Assembly (NCBI GenBank): GCA_021286855.1
Contig: JAJTBO010000002.1
Span: forward strand, 248,001-312,000
Length of the DNA stretch: 64,000 nucleotides
Source: Hyphomicrobiales bacterium
GTDB taxonomy: Bacteria > Pseudomonadota > Alphaproteobacteria > Rhizobiales > Ancalomicrobiaceae
Reading direction: 5' to 3'
Shown here: positions 35,487 to 43,997 of the stretch, one piece after another
Layout: every line of letters starts with the position of its first letter
Numbering within the stretch: position 1 is the stretch's first letter
The notes under the pieces: generated by a model
Seen by the model: only the letters and a program-made list of their open reading frames with translations
Database searches by the model: none
Told to the model about the DNA's origin: nothing
Position numbers and translations under genes: made by a program

Positions 35487-35515
35487 GGTTCGCCTCGTTT
35501 CGGTGAAGACTCCGA

Positions 35516-35541
35516 GGGCGGCCGTCGAGGCCGCCCTTCTT
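35516..35541 (+). terminator. Rho-independent terminator after leuD
   Basis: Perfect 8-bp stem GGGCGGCC / GGCCGCCC with a GTCGA loop, followed by TTCTTC, 30 bases after the leuD stop. Confidence 0.85.
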
Positions 35542-35564
35542 CGTGATCCCGGGGAGTTCGGCCG

Positions 35565-36203
35565 ATGACGGGCCTGTCGGATCTCGGCGTCTGGGCCGTC
35601 TTCGCGCCCGCCGCCTTCGCGCTCACCATGTTTCCTGGGCCGAACAACGTGCTGGCCATGACGCACGCCGCCCGGCACGGGTTCGGCGTCGCGCTGATGG
35701 CGGCGGGCGGCCGGTTTCCGCCCTTCGCGAGTTTCGTGCTGACGGCGGCGATCGGGCTCGGCGCGATCCTCGCGACGTCGGCCGAACTCTTCGCCGTCCT
35801 GAAGCTCGTCGGCGCGGCCTATCTCGTCTGGCTCGGCGTCCAGATGATGCGGGCCGGGCCGAAGGTGGCGGATGCGACGGAGGCGGGCGCGCGACTTCCG
35901 ACGCTGTTCGCGCGCGAGTTCTGGACGGCGGCGACCAATCCCAAGGGGATGTTGGTGTTCACCGCCTTCTTCGCCCCCTTCGTCGATCCGAGCCGGCCGG
36001 CCTTCGGCCAGATCCTGGCGCTCGGCGCGGTCGCGCTCGCCCTCGAATTCGTGTCGGTGATGATCTATGCCTTCGCCGGAACCCATCTCGGCCGGTTCAC
36101 GCGGTCGCCGCGCGGCCTGCTCCTCGTCGAGCGGGCCTCGGGGGCGGCGCTGATCGCGGCCGGCGTGACGCTTCTCTTCGCCCGTCGGCCGGCGGGCGCG
36201 TGA
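35565..36203 (+). CDS. LysE/RhtB family exporter
   Basis: 212-residue inner-membrane protein with about six helices and the LysE signature PGPNNVLAMTHAARHGFG in the first loop, then AAYLVWLGVQMMRAG and FWTAATNPKGMLVFTAFFAPFV. Members export amino acids such as lysine, threonine or homoserine lactones; the substrate cannot be predicted here. A second paralogue lies at 45260-45919. Confidence 0.9.
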   Translation: MTGLSDLGVWAVFAPAAFALTMFPGPNNVLAMTHAARHGFGVALMAAGGRFPPFASFVLTAAIGLGAILATSAELFAVLKLVGAAYLVWLGVQMMRAGPKVADATEAGARLPTLFAREFWTAATNPKGMLVFTAFFAPFVDPSRPAFGQILALGAVALALEFVSVMIYAFAGTHLGRFTRSPRGLLLVERASGAALIAAGVTLLFARRPAGA

Positions 36204-36374
36204 CCGAGTTCCGCAACTCGGGCGCAATCATGAAGAGTAGATTCTATTGCAATGTAATTATGGCGATTACTTGAACGTCAAGGGAATTTTTAGCGAACAT
36301 AACAGATACGCTTTGTTGACCTCCCGAGGGAATCGATTGACGATATCCACATCCCCTTGAGGATGGAGGTAGTA
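36204..36374. other. A+T-rich intergenic segment
   Basis: This stretch is much richer in A and T than the rest of the window (for example GTAATTATGGCGATTAC and GGGAATTTTTAGCGAACATAAC). It holds the ribosome site GGATGGAGGT of the next gene and presumably its promoter, but no -35/-10 pair could be chosen with confidence. Small inverted repeats GAGTTCCGCAACTC and GTAAT/ATTAC are visible. Confidence 0.5.
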
Positions 36375-36560
36375 ATGACTAATGGACTGAAGCCGGGCCA
36401 GAGCTCGGGGAACAACGGTGGTATCTTTCAGGAGCAGGGTCCTCGTGGTGGCCAGCGCCCGAACTACACCACGGTTCCGGACAACAAGCCGATGCCGCCG
36501 ACGTCGCGTCCGAACAGCACCTGGAAGCCGGTGCATACGACGCCCGACAGCAAGCGCTGA
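36375..36560 (+). CDS. YjzC-like small protein
   Basis: 61-residue, proline-, glycine- and asparagine-rich hydrophilic protein (LKPGQSSGNNGGIFQEQGP, then PPTSRPNSTWKP) that matches the pattern of the YjzC-like family. No function is established. ATG 36375 follows GGAGGT at good spacing; an ATG at 36357 is less well placed. Its base composition is lower in G+C than that of neighbours and it lies downstream of an A+T-rich leader, so it may be strongly or conditionally expressed, or recently acquired. An imperfect hairpin (36562-36588) follows the stop codon. Confidence 0.7.
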   Translation: MTNGLKPGQSSGNNGGIFQEQGPRGGQRPNYTTVPDNKPMPPTSRPNSTWKPVHTTPDSKR

Positions 36561-36610
36561 AATCCCGGCAGCGGTTATGTTGCCGGATCCCAACAAGAGG
36601 ATTTGGTAGC

Positions 36611-36997
36611 ATGACCGCTCGCCGTCTGATCTCCTCCGGCTCCGCCTTCGAAAAGGTGGGTGGCTATTCCCGCGCCGTGGCGCAGGACGACTGGTGCTGG
36701 GTGTCCGGCACGACCGGCTACGACTACGCCAAGATGGAGATGCCGGAGGCGCTCGAAGCGCAGACCCGCAACGCCATGAACACCATCACCCACGCCCTCA
36801 ACGAGGCGGGCTTCCTGCTGCAGGACGTGGTGCGGGCGACCTATTACGTCACCGAGGCGTCGATGATGGACGCGGTGTTTCCGATCGTCGGCGAATATTT
36901 CGCCGAGGTGCGGCCGGCGGCGACGATGATCGTCTGCGGCCTGGTCAAGCCCGAGATGAAGATCGAGATCGAGGTCACCGCCAAGCGCAAGGCGTGA
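36611..36997 (+). CDS. RidA family protein
   Basis: 128-residue protein of the RidA/YjgF/UK114 superfamily. RidA itself hydrolyses reactive enamine/imine intermediates from PLP enzymes. The core (WCWVSGTTGYDYAKMEMPEA, QTRNAMNTITHALNEAGF, VVRATYYVTE, RPAATMIVCGLVKPEMKIEIE) matches the family; the RidA catalytic arginine position falls in VRATYYVT. The exact subfamily is not certain. It is followed by a clear terminator facing tam. Confidence 0.88.
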   Translation: MTARRLISSGSAFEKVGGYSRAVAQDDWCWVSGTTGYDYAKMEMPEALEAQTRNAMNTITHALNEAGFLLQDVVRATYYVTEASMMDAVFPIVGEYFAEVRPAATMIVCGLVKPEMKIEIEVTAKRKA

Positions 36998-37023
36998 TCC
37001 ATCCGATCCTTCGCGAAATCGGC

Positions 37024-37051
37024 GACGCCGGTCCGAAAGGGCCGGCGTCTT
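37024..37051. terminator. Terminator between ridA-like gene and tam
   Basis: 11-bp stem GACGCCGGTCC / GGGCCGGCGTC with one G-T pair and a GAAA tetraloop, followed on the plus strand by TT. It lies between two convergent genes and could serve both. Confidence 0.75.
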
Positions 37052-37056
37052 GCGTT

Positions 37057-37830
37057 TCAGCGCTTCACGGCGACGAAGAACAGGCGCGGGAAACGGAAGA
37101 GGACGTGACCAGACGCGGTGCGCGGATAGGCGGCGGCGATCCTCTCGCCGTAGGTCGCGAGGAAGGCGGCGCGCAGGTCCTCGTCGAGCGGGTCGAGGAA
37201 GGGCTTCAGGCCGGTCGAGGAGACCATCTCGACGATCTTCTCGGGGCCGGCGAGCGGGTGGACGTAAGCCGTCCGCCAGATCTCGACACGGGTCGCGCTC
37301 GGCGCGAGGGCGTCGTGGAGGGCCTCGAAGCCGAGCAGCTCGGCGCGGGCGCCGGCGGCGTCGGCGAGACGTTCGGCGAAGGGGGCGAGCTTCGCCACCT
37401 CGCGCATCAGCGCATGGCTCGGCTCGTCGAGATTGTCCGGGATCTGCACGGCGAGGGCGCCGCCGGGGGCGAGATGCCCCATCAGGCGCGGCAGGAGCGT
37501 CGCGTGGTCGGGGATCCAGTGCAGCGTGGCGTTGGAGAAGAGGAGATCGACCGGGGCGTCGGGCGTCCAGACGGCGACGTCGGCGAGGGCGAAACGGGCG
37601 GCGGGGACGGCGGCGCGGGCCTTCTCGAGCATCGCCGGCGAGGTGTCGAGGCCGAGCACGTCGGCGCTCGGCCAGCGTTCGACGAGCGGCGCGGTCGAGG
37701 CGCCGGCGCCGCAGCCGAGGTCGACGATCGTCTTCGGCGCATCGAGGGGGACGCGGGCGAGGAGATCGGCGATCGGCCGAGCGCGCTCGTCGGCGAAGCG
37801 GGCGTAGAGGGCGGGGTTCCAGTCGGACAT
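37057..37830 (-). CDS. tam: Trans-aconitate 2-methyltransferase
   Basis: SAM-dependent methyltransferase that methylates trans-aconitate, an inhibitor of aconitase formed spontaneously from cis-aconitate. 257 residues from ATG 37830 ([19 protein letters not shown], the typical Tam start). The SAM motif is [16 protein letters not shown], then [14 protein letters not shown] and [14 protein letters not shown]. It lies 23 bases downstream of the TetR regulator gene, so the two are probably one transcript. Confidence 0.9.
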   Translation of the reverse strand: MSDWNPALYARFADERARPIADLLARVPLDAPKTIVDLGCGAGASTAPLVERWPSADVLGLDTSPAMLEKARAAVPAARFALADVAVWTPDAPVDLLFSNATLHWIPDHATLLPRLMGHLAPGGALAVQIPDNLDEPSHALMREVAKLAPFAERLADAAGARAELLGFEALHDALAPSATRVEIWRTAYVHPLAGPEKIVEMVSSTGLKPFLDPLDEDLRAAFLATYGERIAAAYPRTASGHVLFRFPRLFFVAVKR

Positions 37831-37853
37831 GGCGACGTCTCCGCTGCGTCGGG

Positions 37854-38438
37854 TCAACGGTAGGGGGCGAGGATGCTCAGCGCGGCGGGGGCGACCGAGG
37901 CGGCGATCTCCTCGGCGAGCGCCGGATCGCTCGTCGTCCGGGCGAGCGTCACCCCGCCGGCCAGGATCGACAGGAAGGCCCAGGCGGCGGCGCGTCGTTC
38001 GGTCGGCGATCCCTGCGGCAGGCCGGCTTCCACCTCTTCGGCGACCCGTCGCAGCCCGGTCTCGAAGACCAGCCGCGCCTCCGGGCCGCATCGAGCGACT
38101 TCCGAGGCGAGGCTCTGCATCGCGCAGCTCTCGCCGAGGTCGCAGGTCCGTTTGAGACCGAGATAGAAGGCGACGAAGGGCTCGGGCCAGCCGTCGCCGA
38201 AGTCCCGCCGCATCGTGGCGAGGCCGGCGCGCAATTCCTCGAGGCCCGCCGCGACGACTTGGGTGAACGCCGCCTCCTTGGACGGGAAGTGCCCGTAGAA
38301 GGCGCCCGAGGTGACCATCGCTTCCTTGGCGAGGCCGTCGACGCCGATGCCGCCGTAGCCGTTGCGGCGAAAGCCGCGCCCGGCGGCGGCGGTCAACCGC
38401 GCCTTCGTCTCTTCCCGCCGTCCGGCCCTATCGTTCAT
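37854..38438 (-). CDS. TetR/AcrR family transcriptional regulator
   Basis: 194-residue repressor-type regulator. The N-terminal ~60 residues are a TetR helix-turn-helix domain ([39 protein letters not shown]). The C-terminal ligand domain ([39 protein letters not shown]) has the TetR_C form common to one branch of AcrR-like proteins. A palindrome TAACGATCGTTA lies 18 bases upstream of its start and two more copies precede the divergent tautomerase gene. Autorepression and control of the tautomerase are therefore likely. The inducer is unknown. Confidence 0.9.
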   Translation of the reverse strand: MNDRAGRREETKARLTAAAGRGFRRNGYGGIGVDGLAKEAMVTSGAFYGHFPSKEAAFTQVVAAGLEELRAGLATMRRDFGDGWPEPFVAFYLGLKRTCDLGESCAMQSLASEVARCGPEARLVFETGLRRVAEEVEAGLPQGSPTERRAAAWAFLSILAGGVTLARTTSDPALAEEIAASVAPAALSILAPYR

Positions 38439-38455
38439 CGTCGCCCCAGTGATTG

Positions 38456-38467
38456 TAACGATCGTTA
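38456..38467. promoter_or_regulatory. TetR-type operator, copy 1
   Basis: Perfect palindrome TAACGATCGTTA close to the TetR-family gene start, sharing its core with the two copies 40-67 bases away. Best explained as the autoregulatory operator of the TetR protein. Confidence 0.8.
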
Positions 38468-38506
38468 TTTGTGGGCTTGACCACGCCCCTTCATCGGACT
38501 AGTAGC

Positions 38507-38534
38507 ATAACGATCGTTATATAACGATCGTTAT
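38507..38534. promoter_or_regulatory. TetR-type operators, copies 2 and 3 in tandem
   Basis: Two identical, directly abutting 14-base palindromes ATAACGATCGTTAT (38507-38520 and 38521-38534), 43 bases before the tautomerase start. Tandem sites could bind two repressor dimers cooperatively and block the divergent promoter. Confidence 0.85.
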
Positions 38535-38576
38535 ATGCCGCCGAATCCGGTTCTTCCGAAGACGAAAGGAGCTTTC

Positions 38577-38993
38577 ATGCCGATCACCCTCACTCTCACT
38601 CGCGGCGTTCTCCCCGAAACCGCCGTGCCCCGCGCCGTCGCGGAGATCACCCAGGCGTTTCTCGCCGTCCATGGCCTCGACGGAAACAGCGTGATGACCC
38701 CGAACGTCACCGCGCATGTCGCGATCCTGCCGAAGGAGGCGTCTTACGCCGGCGGTCGGCCCGTCGAAGGGGCGTGGATCGAGACGAAGACGCCGTCGTT
38801 CGCGCTCGCCGATCACGCGGTTCAGAAGCGGTTCTTCGGAGAGGCGACTCGCATTCTCTGCGCTCTCTCGGACGGGCGATTGACCCCGGATCGGGTGTGG
38901 TCGAACGGAACCCACACCGTCGACGGCACCTGGAACATCGATGGCGTGGCGTTGACCAACGGCGAACTCGGCGCGGCTCTCGCCGCCGGCTGA
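38577..38993 (+). CDS. Tautomerase family protein
   Basis: 138-residue protein of the tautomerase superfamily, whose members use the N-terminal proline exposed after Met removal: here MPITLTLTRG. It is about twice the 60-70-residue 4-oxalocrotonate tautomerase unit (later segments WIETKTPSFALADHAVQKRF and DGTWNIDGVALTNGELG), resembling the longer single-chain forms. ATG 38577 with AGGAG at 38568-38572 is chosen because an upstream ATG at 38535 touches the operator and would hide the catalytic proline. Under likely control of the divergent TetR protein. Confidence 0.82.
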   Translation: MPITLTLTRGVLPETAVPRAVAEITQAFLAVHGLDGNSVMTPNVTAHVAILPKEASYAGGRPVEGAWIETKTPSFALADHAVQKRFFGEATRILCALSDGRLTPDRVWSNGTHTVDGTWNIDGVALTNGELGAALAAG

Positions 38994-39049
38994 AGGCCGA
39001 GATCTCGACCGACGGCGGTCTCGAGCCGTCGACGCCCTTTCGAAACGAA

Positions 39050-39073
39050 TCCGGCGCCCCGAGGGGCGCCGGA
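39050..39073. terminator. Bidirectional terminator between tautomerase and asd
   Basis: Perfect 11-bp inverted repeat TCCGGCGCCCC / GGGGCGCCGGA with a 2-base centre between convergent genes. Downstream of the stem on the minus strand is a moderately T-rich TTCGTTTCG. Confidence 0.7.
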
Positions 39074-39121
39074 CGAAACTGGCAGCGAAGATGGGCCGAA
39101 ACCAGACGACCGGCGCGTCGA

Positions 39122-40150
39122 TCACGCCGCCTTCGGCTTGATCAGGCCGCGGTTGATCAGCACTTCGGCGATCTGGACGGCGTTGAGGGCCGCGCCCTTG
39201 CGCAGGTTGTCGGAGACGCACCAGAAGGCGAGGCCGTTCTCCACCGTCGCGTCCTCGCGGATGCGGGAGATGTAGGTGGCGTCTTCGCCGGCCGCCTCGT
39301 GCGGGGTGACGTAGCCGCCCGGCTCGCGCTTGTCGACGACGAGGCAGCCCGGCGCCTCGCGCAGGATGTCGCGCGCCTCCTCGGCGGTGACCGGATTCTC
39401 GAACTCGACGTTGACCGATTCGGAGTGCGAGATGAACACCGGCACGCGGACGCAGGTGGCGGTCAGCTTGATCTTCGGATCGAGGATCTTCTTGGTCTCC
39501 GCCATCATCTTCCACTCTTCCTTGGTGAAGCCGTCCTCCATGAAGACGTCGATGTGCGGAATGAGGTTGAAGGCGATGCGCTTGGGGAACTTCTTCGGCT
39601 CGACCGGATCGTTGACGAAGATGGCGCGGGTCTGATTGAAGAGCTCGTCCATGCCCTCCTTGCCGGCCCCGGACACCGACTGGTAGGTCGAGACGACGAC
39701 GCGCTTGATGACGTATTCGTCGTGCAGCGGCTTCAGCGCCACGACGAGCTGGGCGGTCGAGCAGTTCGGATTGGCGATGATGTTCTTCTTGGTGAAGCCG
39801 ACGATGGCGTCGGCGTTCACTTCCGGAACGATCAGCGGCACCTCGGCGTCGTAGCGCCAGGCCGAGGAGTTGTCGATGACGACGCAACCCTGCGCGCCGA
39901 TCTTCGGGCTCCATTCCTTCGACACCGAGCCGCCGGCCGACATCAGGCAGATGTCGGTGTCGGAGAAGTCGTAGTTGTCGAGGACCTTGGTCTTCAGCGT
40001 CTTGTCGCCGAAGGAGACCTCGGTGCCGAGCGACCGGGGGCTGGCCAGCGGCACGACTTCCGACACCGGAAATCCGCGCTCGGCCAGGATGTCGAGCATT
40101 TCACGACCGACGTTGCCGGTGGCTCCGACGACTGCGACCTTGTAACCCAT
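39122..40150 (-). CDS. asd: Aspartate-semialdehyde dehydrogenase
   Basis: NADPH-dependent reduction of aspartyl phosphate to aspartate semialdehyde, the branch step to lysine/diaminopimelate, threonine and methionine. 342 residues. N-terminal nucleotide motif VAVVGATGNVGREML, catalytic Cys130 in NPNCSTAQLV and substrate/dimer segment YQSVSGAGKEGMDEL. Start ATG 40150 (MGYKVAVVGATG) matches the family; an in-frame ATG 18 bases upstream is not needed. Confidence 0.97.
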   Translation of the reverse strand: MGYKVAVVGATGNVGREMLDILAERGFPVSEVVPLASPRSLGTEVSFGDKTLKTKVLDNYDFSDTDICLMSAGGSVSKEWSPKIGAQGCVVIDNSSAWRYDAEVPLIVPEVNADAIVGFTKKNIIANPNCSTAQLVVALKPLHDEYVIKRVVVSTYQSVSGAGKEGMDELFNQTRAIFVNDPVEPKKFPKRIAFNLIPHIDVFMEDGFTKEEWKMMAETKKILDPKIKLTATCVRVPVFISHSESVNVEFENPVTAEEARDILREAPGCLVVDKREPGGYVTPHEAAGEDATYISRIREDATVENGLAFWCVSDNLRKGAALNAVQIAEVLINRGLIKPKAA

Positions 40151-40672
40151 GGTGATGCTTCCCCGCATGAACGACCGCTCTCCCGCTTCAGGAGAGGACC
40201 GGGGATCGCTTCTTCGAGGGTGTCGAGAAAGGAACCGTTCGGTCCTCCGCCGCCCTCGTCACCCGCCGGGAGAGGGCTGCGGGAGGTCGAGAGCCTGCGT
40301 CAGCCGGCGACTTTCGTCGCCGTCGTCGTTTTCGTCGTCGTCGTGGTGTGGACGGTCGACATGACGGACGCGTGTTCCCGAACAGTTGACGTCCCACGCG
40401 GGATCGCGCGAGACGCCGACGAAAAGCCCGAAACGCGGGGGGAAGTCAAGGGGGCAGCCCGCGGCGGCGGGTCGGGAAGATCACGTGGGCGGCCGTCGAC
40501 GGCGGACGATCGCCGCAGCGGGGAAATGAACGGTCGACCGAAAAATCGGCCGACTTTTCGAAATTGCGGAATTCCGAGGTTGCTCGCCGCTCGGCGATGG
40601 TCGATGCTCTCCGCTCAAGATCGGGGGACGGCGAACGATCTCCCGACGGAAAACTCACGAGGGAGACCGCCG
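40151..40672. other. Divergent intergenic region between asd and the TAXI transporter
   Basis: 522 bases without a credible gene; it must hold the asd promoter (minus strand) and the transporter promoter (plus strand). A run of GTC/GTT triplets (about 40314-40344) and a TTGACG hexamer at 40385-40390 are visible, but no -10 element fits well. Palindromes around the asd start (GCTCTCCCGC...GAGAG) may be operators. Nothing further can be supported. Confidence 0.4.
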
Positions 40673-41623
40673 ATGAAGGTCCGTTCCATGGTCGCCGGGC
40701 TCGTCGCCCTGGCGTTCGCCGCCACCGCTTCCGTTTCCGCCCGCGCCGACGAATTCGTCACCGTGCTGACCGGCGGAACCTCGGGCGTCTACTATCCGAT
40801 GGGCGTCGCCATCGCCAAGATCTACGGCGAGAAGATCCCGGGCGCGCGGCCGAGCGTGCAGGCGACCAAGGCCTCGGTCGAGAACCTCAATCTGCTGCAG
40901 CAGGGCAAGGGCGAGCTCGCCTTCACGCTCGGCGACAGTCTCGCCGCCGCCTGGAAGGGCGACGAGGAGGCCGGCTTCAAGGCCAAGCTCGGCAAGCTGC
41001 GCGGCGTCACCGCGATCTATTCGAACTACATCCAGATCGTCGCCTCGAAGGACAGCGGCATCAAGACGCTCGCCGATCTCAAGGGCAAGCGTCTGTCGGT
41101 CGGCGCGCCGAAGTCGGGCACCGAGCTCAACGCCCGCGCCATCCTGGCGGCGGCCGGGCTGACCTACGCCGATCTCGGCAAGGTCGAATATCTGCCGTTC
41201 GGCGAGTCGGTCGAGCTGATGAAGAACCGTCAGCTCGACGCGACGCTGCAGTCGGCCGGCCTCGGCGTCGCCTCGATCCGCGATCTCGCCACCTCGGTCG
41301 ACATCACCGTGGTCGAAGTGCCGAAGGCGGTGATCGACAAGGCCGGGGCGCCCTTCGTCGCCGCCGAGATTCCGGCCGGCACCTATTCCAAGCAGGATGC
41401 GCCGGTGGCGACCGCCGCGGTGGTCAACTATCTCGTCACCCGCGCCGATCTTCCCGACGATCTCGTCTATCAGATGACCAAGGCGATCTACGAGAACCTC
41501 GGCGAGCTGCAGGCGGCCCATTCCGCCGCCAAGGCGATCAAGCTCGAGAACGCGCTCGTCGGCATGCCCGTGCCGATGCATCCGGGCGCGGCCAAGTATC
41601 TGGCGGAGAAGGGCGTCAAGTGA
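40673..41623 (+). CDS. TAXI family TRAP solute-binding protein
   Basis: 316-residue periplasmic binding protein of the TRAP-associated extracytoplasmic immunogenic (TAXI) type. A signal peptide (VAGLVALAFAATASVSARA) is followed by the family opening FVTVLTGGTSGVYYPMGVAIA, then LQQGKGELAFTLGDSL and LKGKRLSVGAPKSGTELNAR. TAXI systems take up organic acids such as C4-dicarboxylates or glutamate-like compounds; substrate not predictable. ATG 40673 follows GAGGGAGA. An intercistronic hairpin before the permease fits higher expression of the binding protein. Confidence 0.93.
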   Translation: MKVRSMVAGLVALAFAATASVSARADEFVTVLTGGTSGVYYPMGVAIAKIYGEKIPGARPSVQATKASVENLNLLQQGKGELAFTLGDSLAAAWKGDEEAGFKAKLGKLRGVTAIYSNYIQIVASKDSGIKTLADLKGKRLSVGAPKSGTELNARAILAAAGLTYADLGKVEYLPFGESVELMKNRQLDATLQSAGLGVASIRDLATSVDITVVEVPKAVIDKAGAPFVAAEIPAGTYSKQDAPVATAAVVNYLVTRADLPDDLVYQMTKAIYENLGELQAAHSAAKAIKLENALVGMPVPMHPGAAKYLAEKGVK

Positions 41624-41631
41624 CGCCGCAC

Positions 41632-41657
41632 GGGCCGCGACGGGTTCGCGGCCCTTT
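41632..41657 (+). terminator. Intercistronic attenuator/terminator hairpin
   Basis: 9-bp stem GGGCCGCGA / TCGCGGCCC followed by TTTCCTT between the TAXI binding-protein gene and the permease gene; a second hairpin (GCCGCCC/GGGCGGC, 41665-41685) follows. Partial termination here would give excess binding protein over permease. Confidence 0.65.
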
Positions 41658-41711
41658 CCTTCGCGCCGCCCGGTCCTCGGGCGGCGTCTTCGATTTTCCC
41701 GGAGCACATCC

Positions 41712-43997
41712 ATGGCTGGCGCACACGGAGCCGCGGCGGACGAGCCGCCGGTCCAGGCGATCGATCCCGAACACGGTCTTCCCGCCGATCACGGCGACAG
41801 TTTCTCGGGGCGGCTGCTCTATTGGATCTCGGTCGCCTTCGCCGCCTTCCAGGTGGTGACGGCCTTCTCGATCCCGCTCGATCGACCGATCGTCGCCGGA
41901 TTGACGGCGATCCATGCGACGGCGGCGGCCTTCGGGCTGTGGGCGATCTTCCTGGTCGTCCAGGCGGCGCGGCGGCGGGTCGGCTACGACGGACCGCTCG
42001 GCTTCCTGATGCTGCTCGGGGCCTTCGTGCTGATCGCGCGCTACGACGGCAATCCGCCGAGCCAGATCGTGCGCGCCGTCCATGTCGGCTTCCTGTGTCT
42101 GGTCGGCGGCCTCGCGCTGGCGCTGCATCGAGCGAAGAGCGGGATCGACCGGGTCTTTCTCGTCGTCCTGGCGCTCGCCGGCTTTTCGGTCGGGCTCTAT
42201 CACTGGGGCTTCTACACCGATCTCGTGCAGCGGGCCGGCGAACTGACCGGATCCGACCTCGTCGTCGGCCTCGTCGCCATGGCGGTGCTGTTCGCGTTGG
42301 TGTGGCGCTTCATGGGGCCGGCGCTGCCGATCGTCGCCGGCGTGTTCCTCGCCTATTGCCTGTTCGGCGACCACCTGCCGCGGCCCTTCGACCATCGGCC
42401 CTACGGGCTCGAGCAGGTGGTCGAGCACATGAGCTTCGGCACGGAAGGGCTCTACGCGACCCCGACCCTGGTGTCGTCGACCTACATCTTCCTGTTCATC
42501 CTGTTCGGTTCGTTCCTGGAGCGAGCCGGGATGATCGGACTGTTCACCGACGTCGCGATGGGCCTGTTCGGCATGGCGCGCGGCGGGCCGGCCAAGGTGG
42601 CGGTGTTCTCCTCCGGCCTGATGGGCACGATTTCGGGCTCGGGCGTCGCCAACGTCGTGGCGGTCGGGCAGTTCACCATTCCCCTGATGAAGCGCTTCGG
42701 CTATCGCGCGGCCTTCGCCGGCGGCGTCGAAGCGACGGCGTCGATGGGCGGGCAGATCATGCCGCCGGTGATGGGCGCGGTCGCCTTCATCATGGCCGAG
42801 ACGATCGACGTGCCCTATGTCGAGATCGTCAAGGCGGCGGTGGTGCCGGCGATCCTCTATTACGCCTCGGCCTTCCTGGCGGTGCATCTCGAAGCCGGGC
42901 GCTGCGGCCTCGTCGGTCTGGCGCGAGAGGATCTGCCGGACGCCAAGCGTTCGCTCGCCGAGCGCTGGCATCTGGTGCTGCCGCTCGCCGTCCTGGTCTG
43001 GTTGCTCTTCGCCGGCTACACGCCGCTCTTCGCCGGATCGGTCGGCTTGGCGCTGACGGTGTTGCTGGTGGTCGCCGGGTCGATGGCGCTGGGCATCGGC
43101 GCGCCGACGATCCGGGCGATCTTCTGGATCGGGCTCGGCCTCGTCGCGGCGGCGTCGCTCGCCGTCGGGGTGACGACGATGTTGCTCCTGGTCGGCGCGG
43201 CGATCGTGCTCAACGCCTTTTCGGCCGGCGGCCGGGCGACGCTGGCGATGTGCCGCGACGCGCTCGCCGACGGGGCGCGGCAGGCGCTGCCGGTCGGTCT
43301 CGCCTGCGCGGTGGTCGGCATCGTCGTCGGCACGATGACGCTGACCGGCGTCGGCACGATCTTCGGCAACTGGGTGGTGGCGATCGGCAAGGATTCGCTT
43401 CTGACCTCGCTGATGCTGACCATGCTGGTCAGCCTCGTGCTCGGCATGGGCATTCCGACCATCCCGAACTACATCATCACCTCGTCGATCGCGGCGCCGG
43501 CGCTGCTCGCGCTCGGGGTGCCGCTGATCGTCTCCCACATGTTCGTGTTCTACTTCGGCATCATGGCCGATCTGACGCCGCCGGTGGCGCTCGCCGCCTT
43601 CGCGGCCGCGCCGATCGCGCGGACGAGCGGCTTCCGGATCGGCTTCGAGGCGATGCGGATCGCGCTGCCGGGCTTCGTCATTCCCTATCTGGCGGTCTAC
43701 GATCCGGCCCTGATGCTGCAGTCGCACGGGGCGGTCGGCGCGGCCCAATGGGCCGACGTCGCCTACATGGTGGTCAAGGCGCTCGCCGCCGTGGCGCTGT
43801 GGGGGGCGGCGGCGATCGGCTACGGCCGGGCGCATCTGATCCTGCTCGAGCGGGCGATCGCGGTGGCGGCGGCCGGCTTCCTGGTGACGGCGGCGGCCTG
43901 GACCGACGGCGTCGGCTTCGCGCTCGCCGCCGTCTTCGTGACCGTCCACTGGTTCCGGACGCGAGGGGCGAAGCCCGCCGAGCGGGCGGCGGCATGA
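41712..43997 (+). CDS. TRAP transporter fused permease (4TM-12TM, TAXI type)
   Basis: 761-residue inner-membrane protein combining the small (DctQ-like) and large (DctM-like) TRAP subunits, the usual form in TAXI systems. The N-terminal ~200 residues hold the first helices (LIARYDGNPPSQIVRAVHVG), and the rest is the DctM part with FSSGLMGTISGSGVANVVAVG, GGVEATASMGGQIMPPVMG and LVLGMGIPTIPNYI. Transport is driven by a Na+ or H+ gradient. Overlaps the DUF1850 start by ATGA. Confidence 0.94.
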   Translation: MAGAHGAAADEPPVQAIDPEHGLPADHGDSFSGRLLYWISVAFAAFQVVTAFSIPLDRPIVAGLTAIHATAAAFGLWAIFLVVQAARRRVGYDGPLGFLMLLGAFVLIARYDGNPPSQIVRAVHVGFLCLVGGLALALHRAKSGIDRVFLVVLALAGFSVGLYHWGFYTDLVQRAGELTGSDLVVGLVAMAVLFALVWRFMGPALPIVAGVFLAYCLFGDHLPRPFDHRPYGLEQVVEHMSFGTEGLYATPTLVSSTYIFLFILFGSFLERAGMIGLFTDVAMGLFGMARGGPAKVAVFSSGLMGTISGSGVANVVAVGQFTIPLMKRFGYRAAFAGGVEATASMGGQIMPPVMGAVAFIMAETIDVPYVEIVKAAVVPAILYYASAFLAVHLEAGRCGLVGLAREDLPDAKRSLAERWHLVLPLAVLVWLLFAGYTPLFAGSVGLALTVLLVVAGSMALGIGAPTIRAIFWIGLGLVAAASLAVGVTTMLLLVGAAIVLNAFSAGGRATLAMCRDALADGARQALPVGLACAVVGIVVGTMTLTGVGTIFGNWVVAIGKDSLLTSLMLTMLVSLVLGMGIPTIPNYIITSSIAAPALLALGVPLIVSHMFVFYFGIMADLTPPVALAAFAAAPIARTSGFRIGFEAMRIALPGFVIPYLAVYDPALMLQSHGAVGAAQWADVAYMVVKALAAVALWGAAAIGYGRAHLILLERAIAVAAAGFLVTAAAWTDGVGFALAAVFVTVHWFRTRGAKPAERAAA

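Noticed and set aside
40314-40344. GTC/GTT triplet run upstream of asd
   Set aside because: Short and imperfect; common in G+C-rich intergenic DNA and without an evident role.
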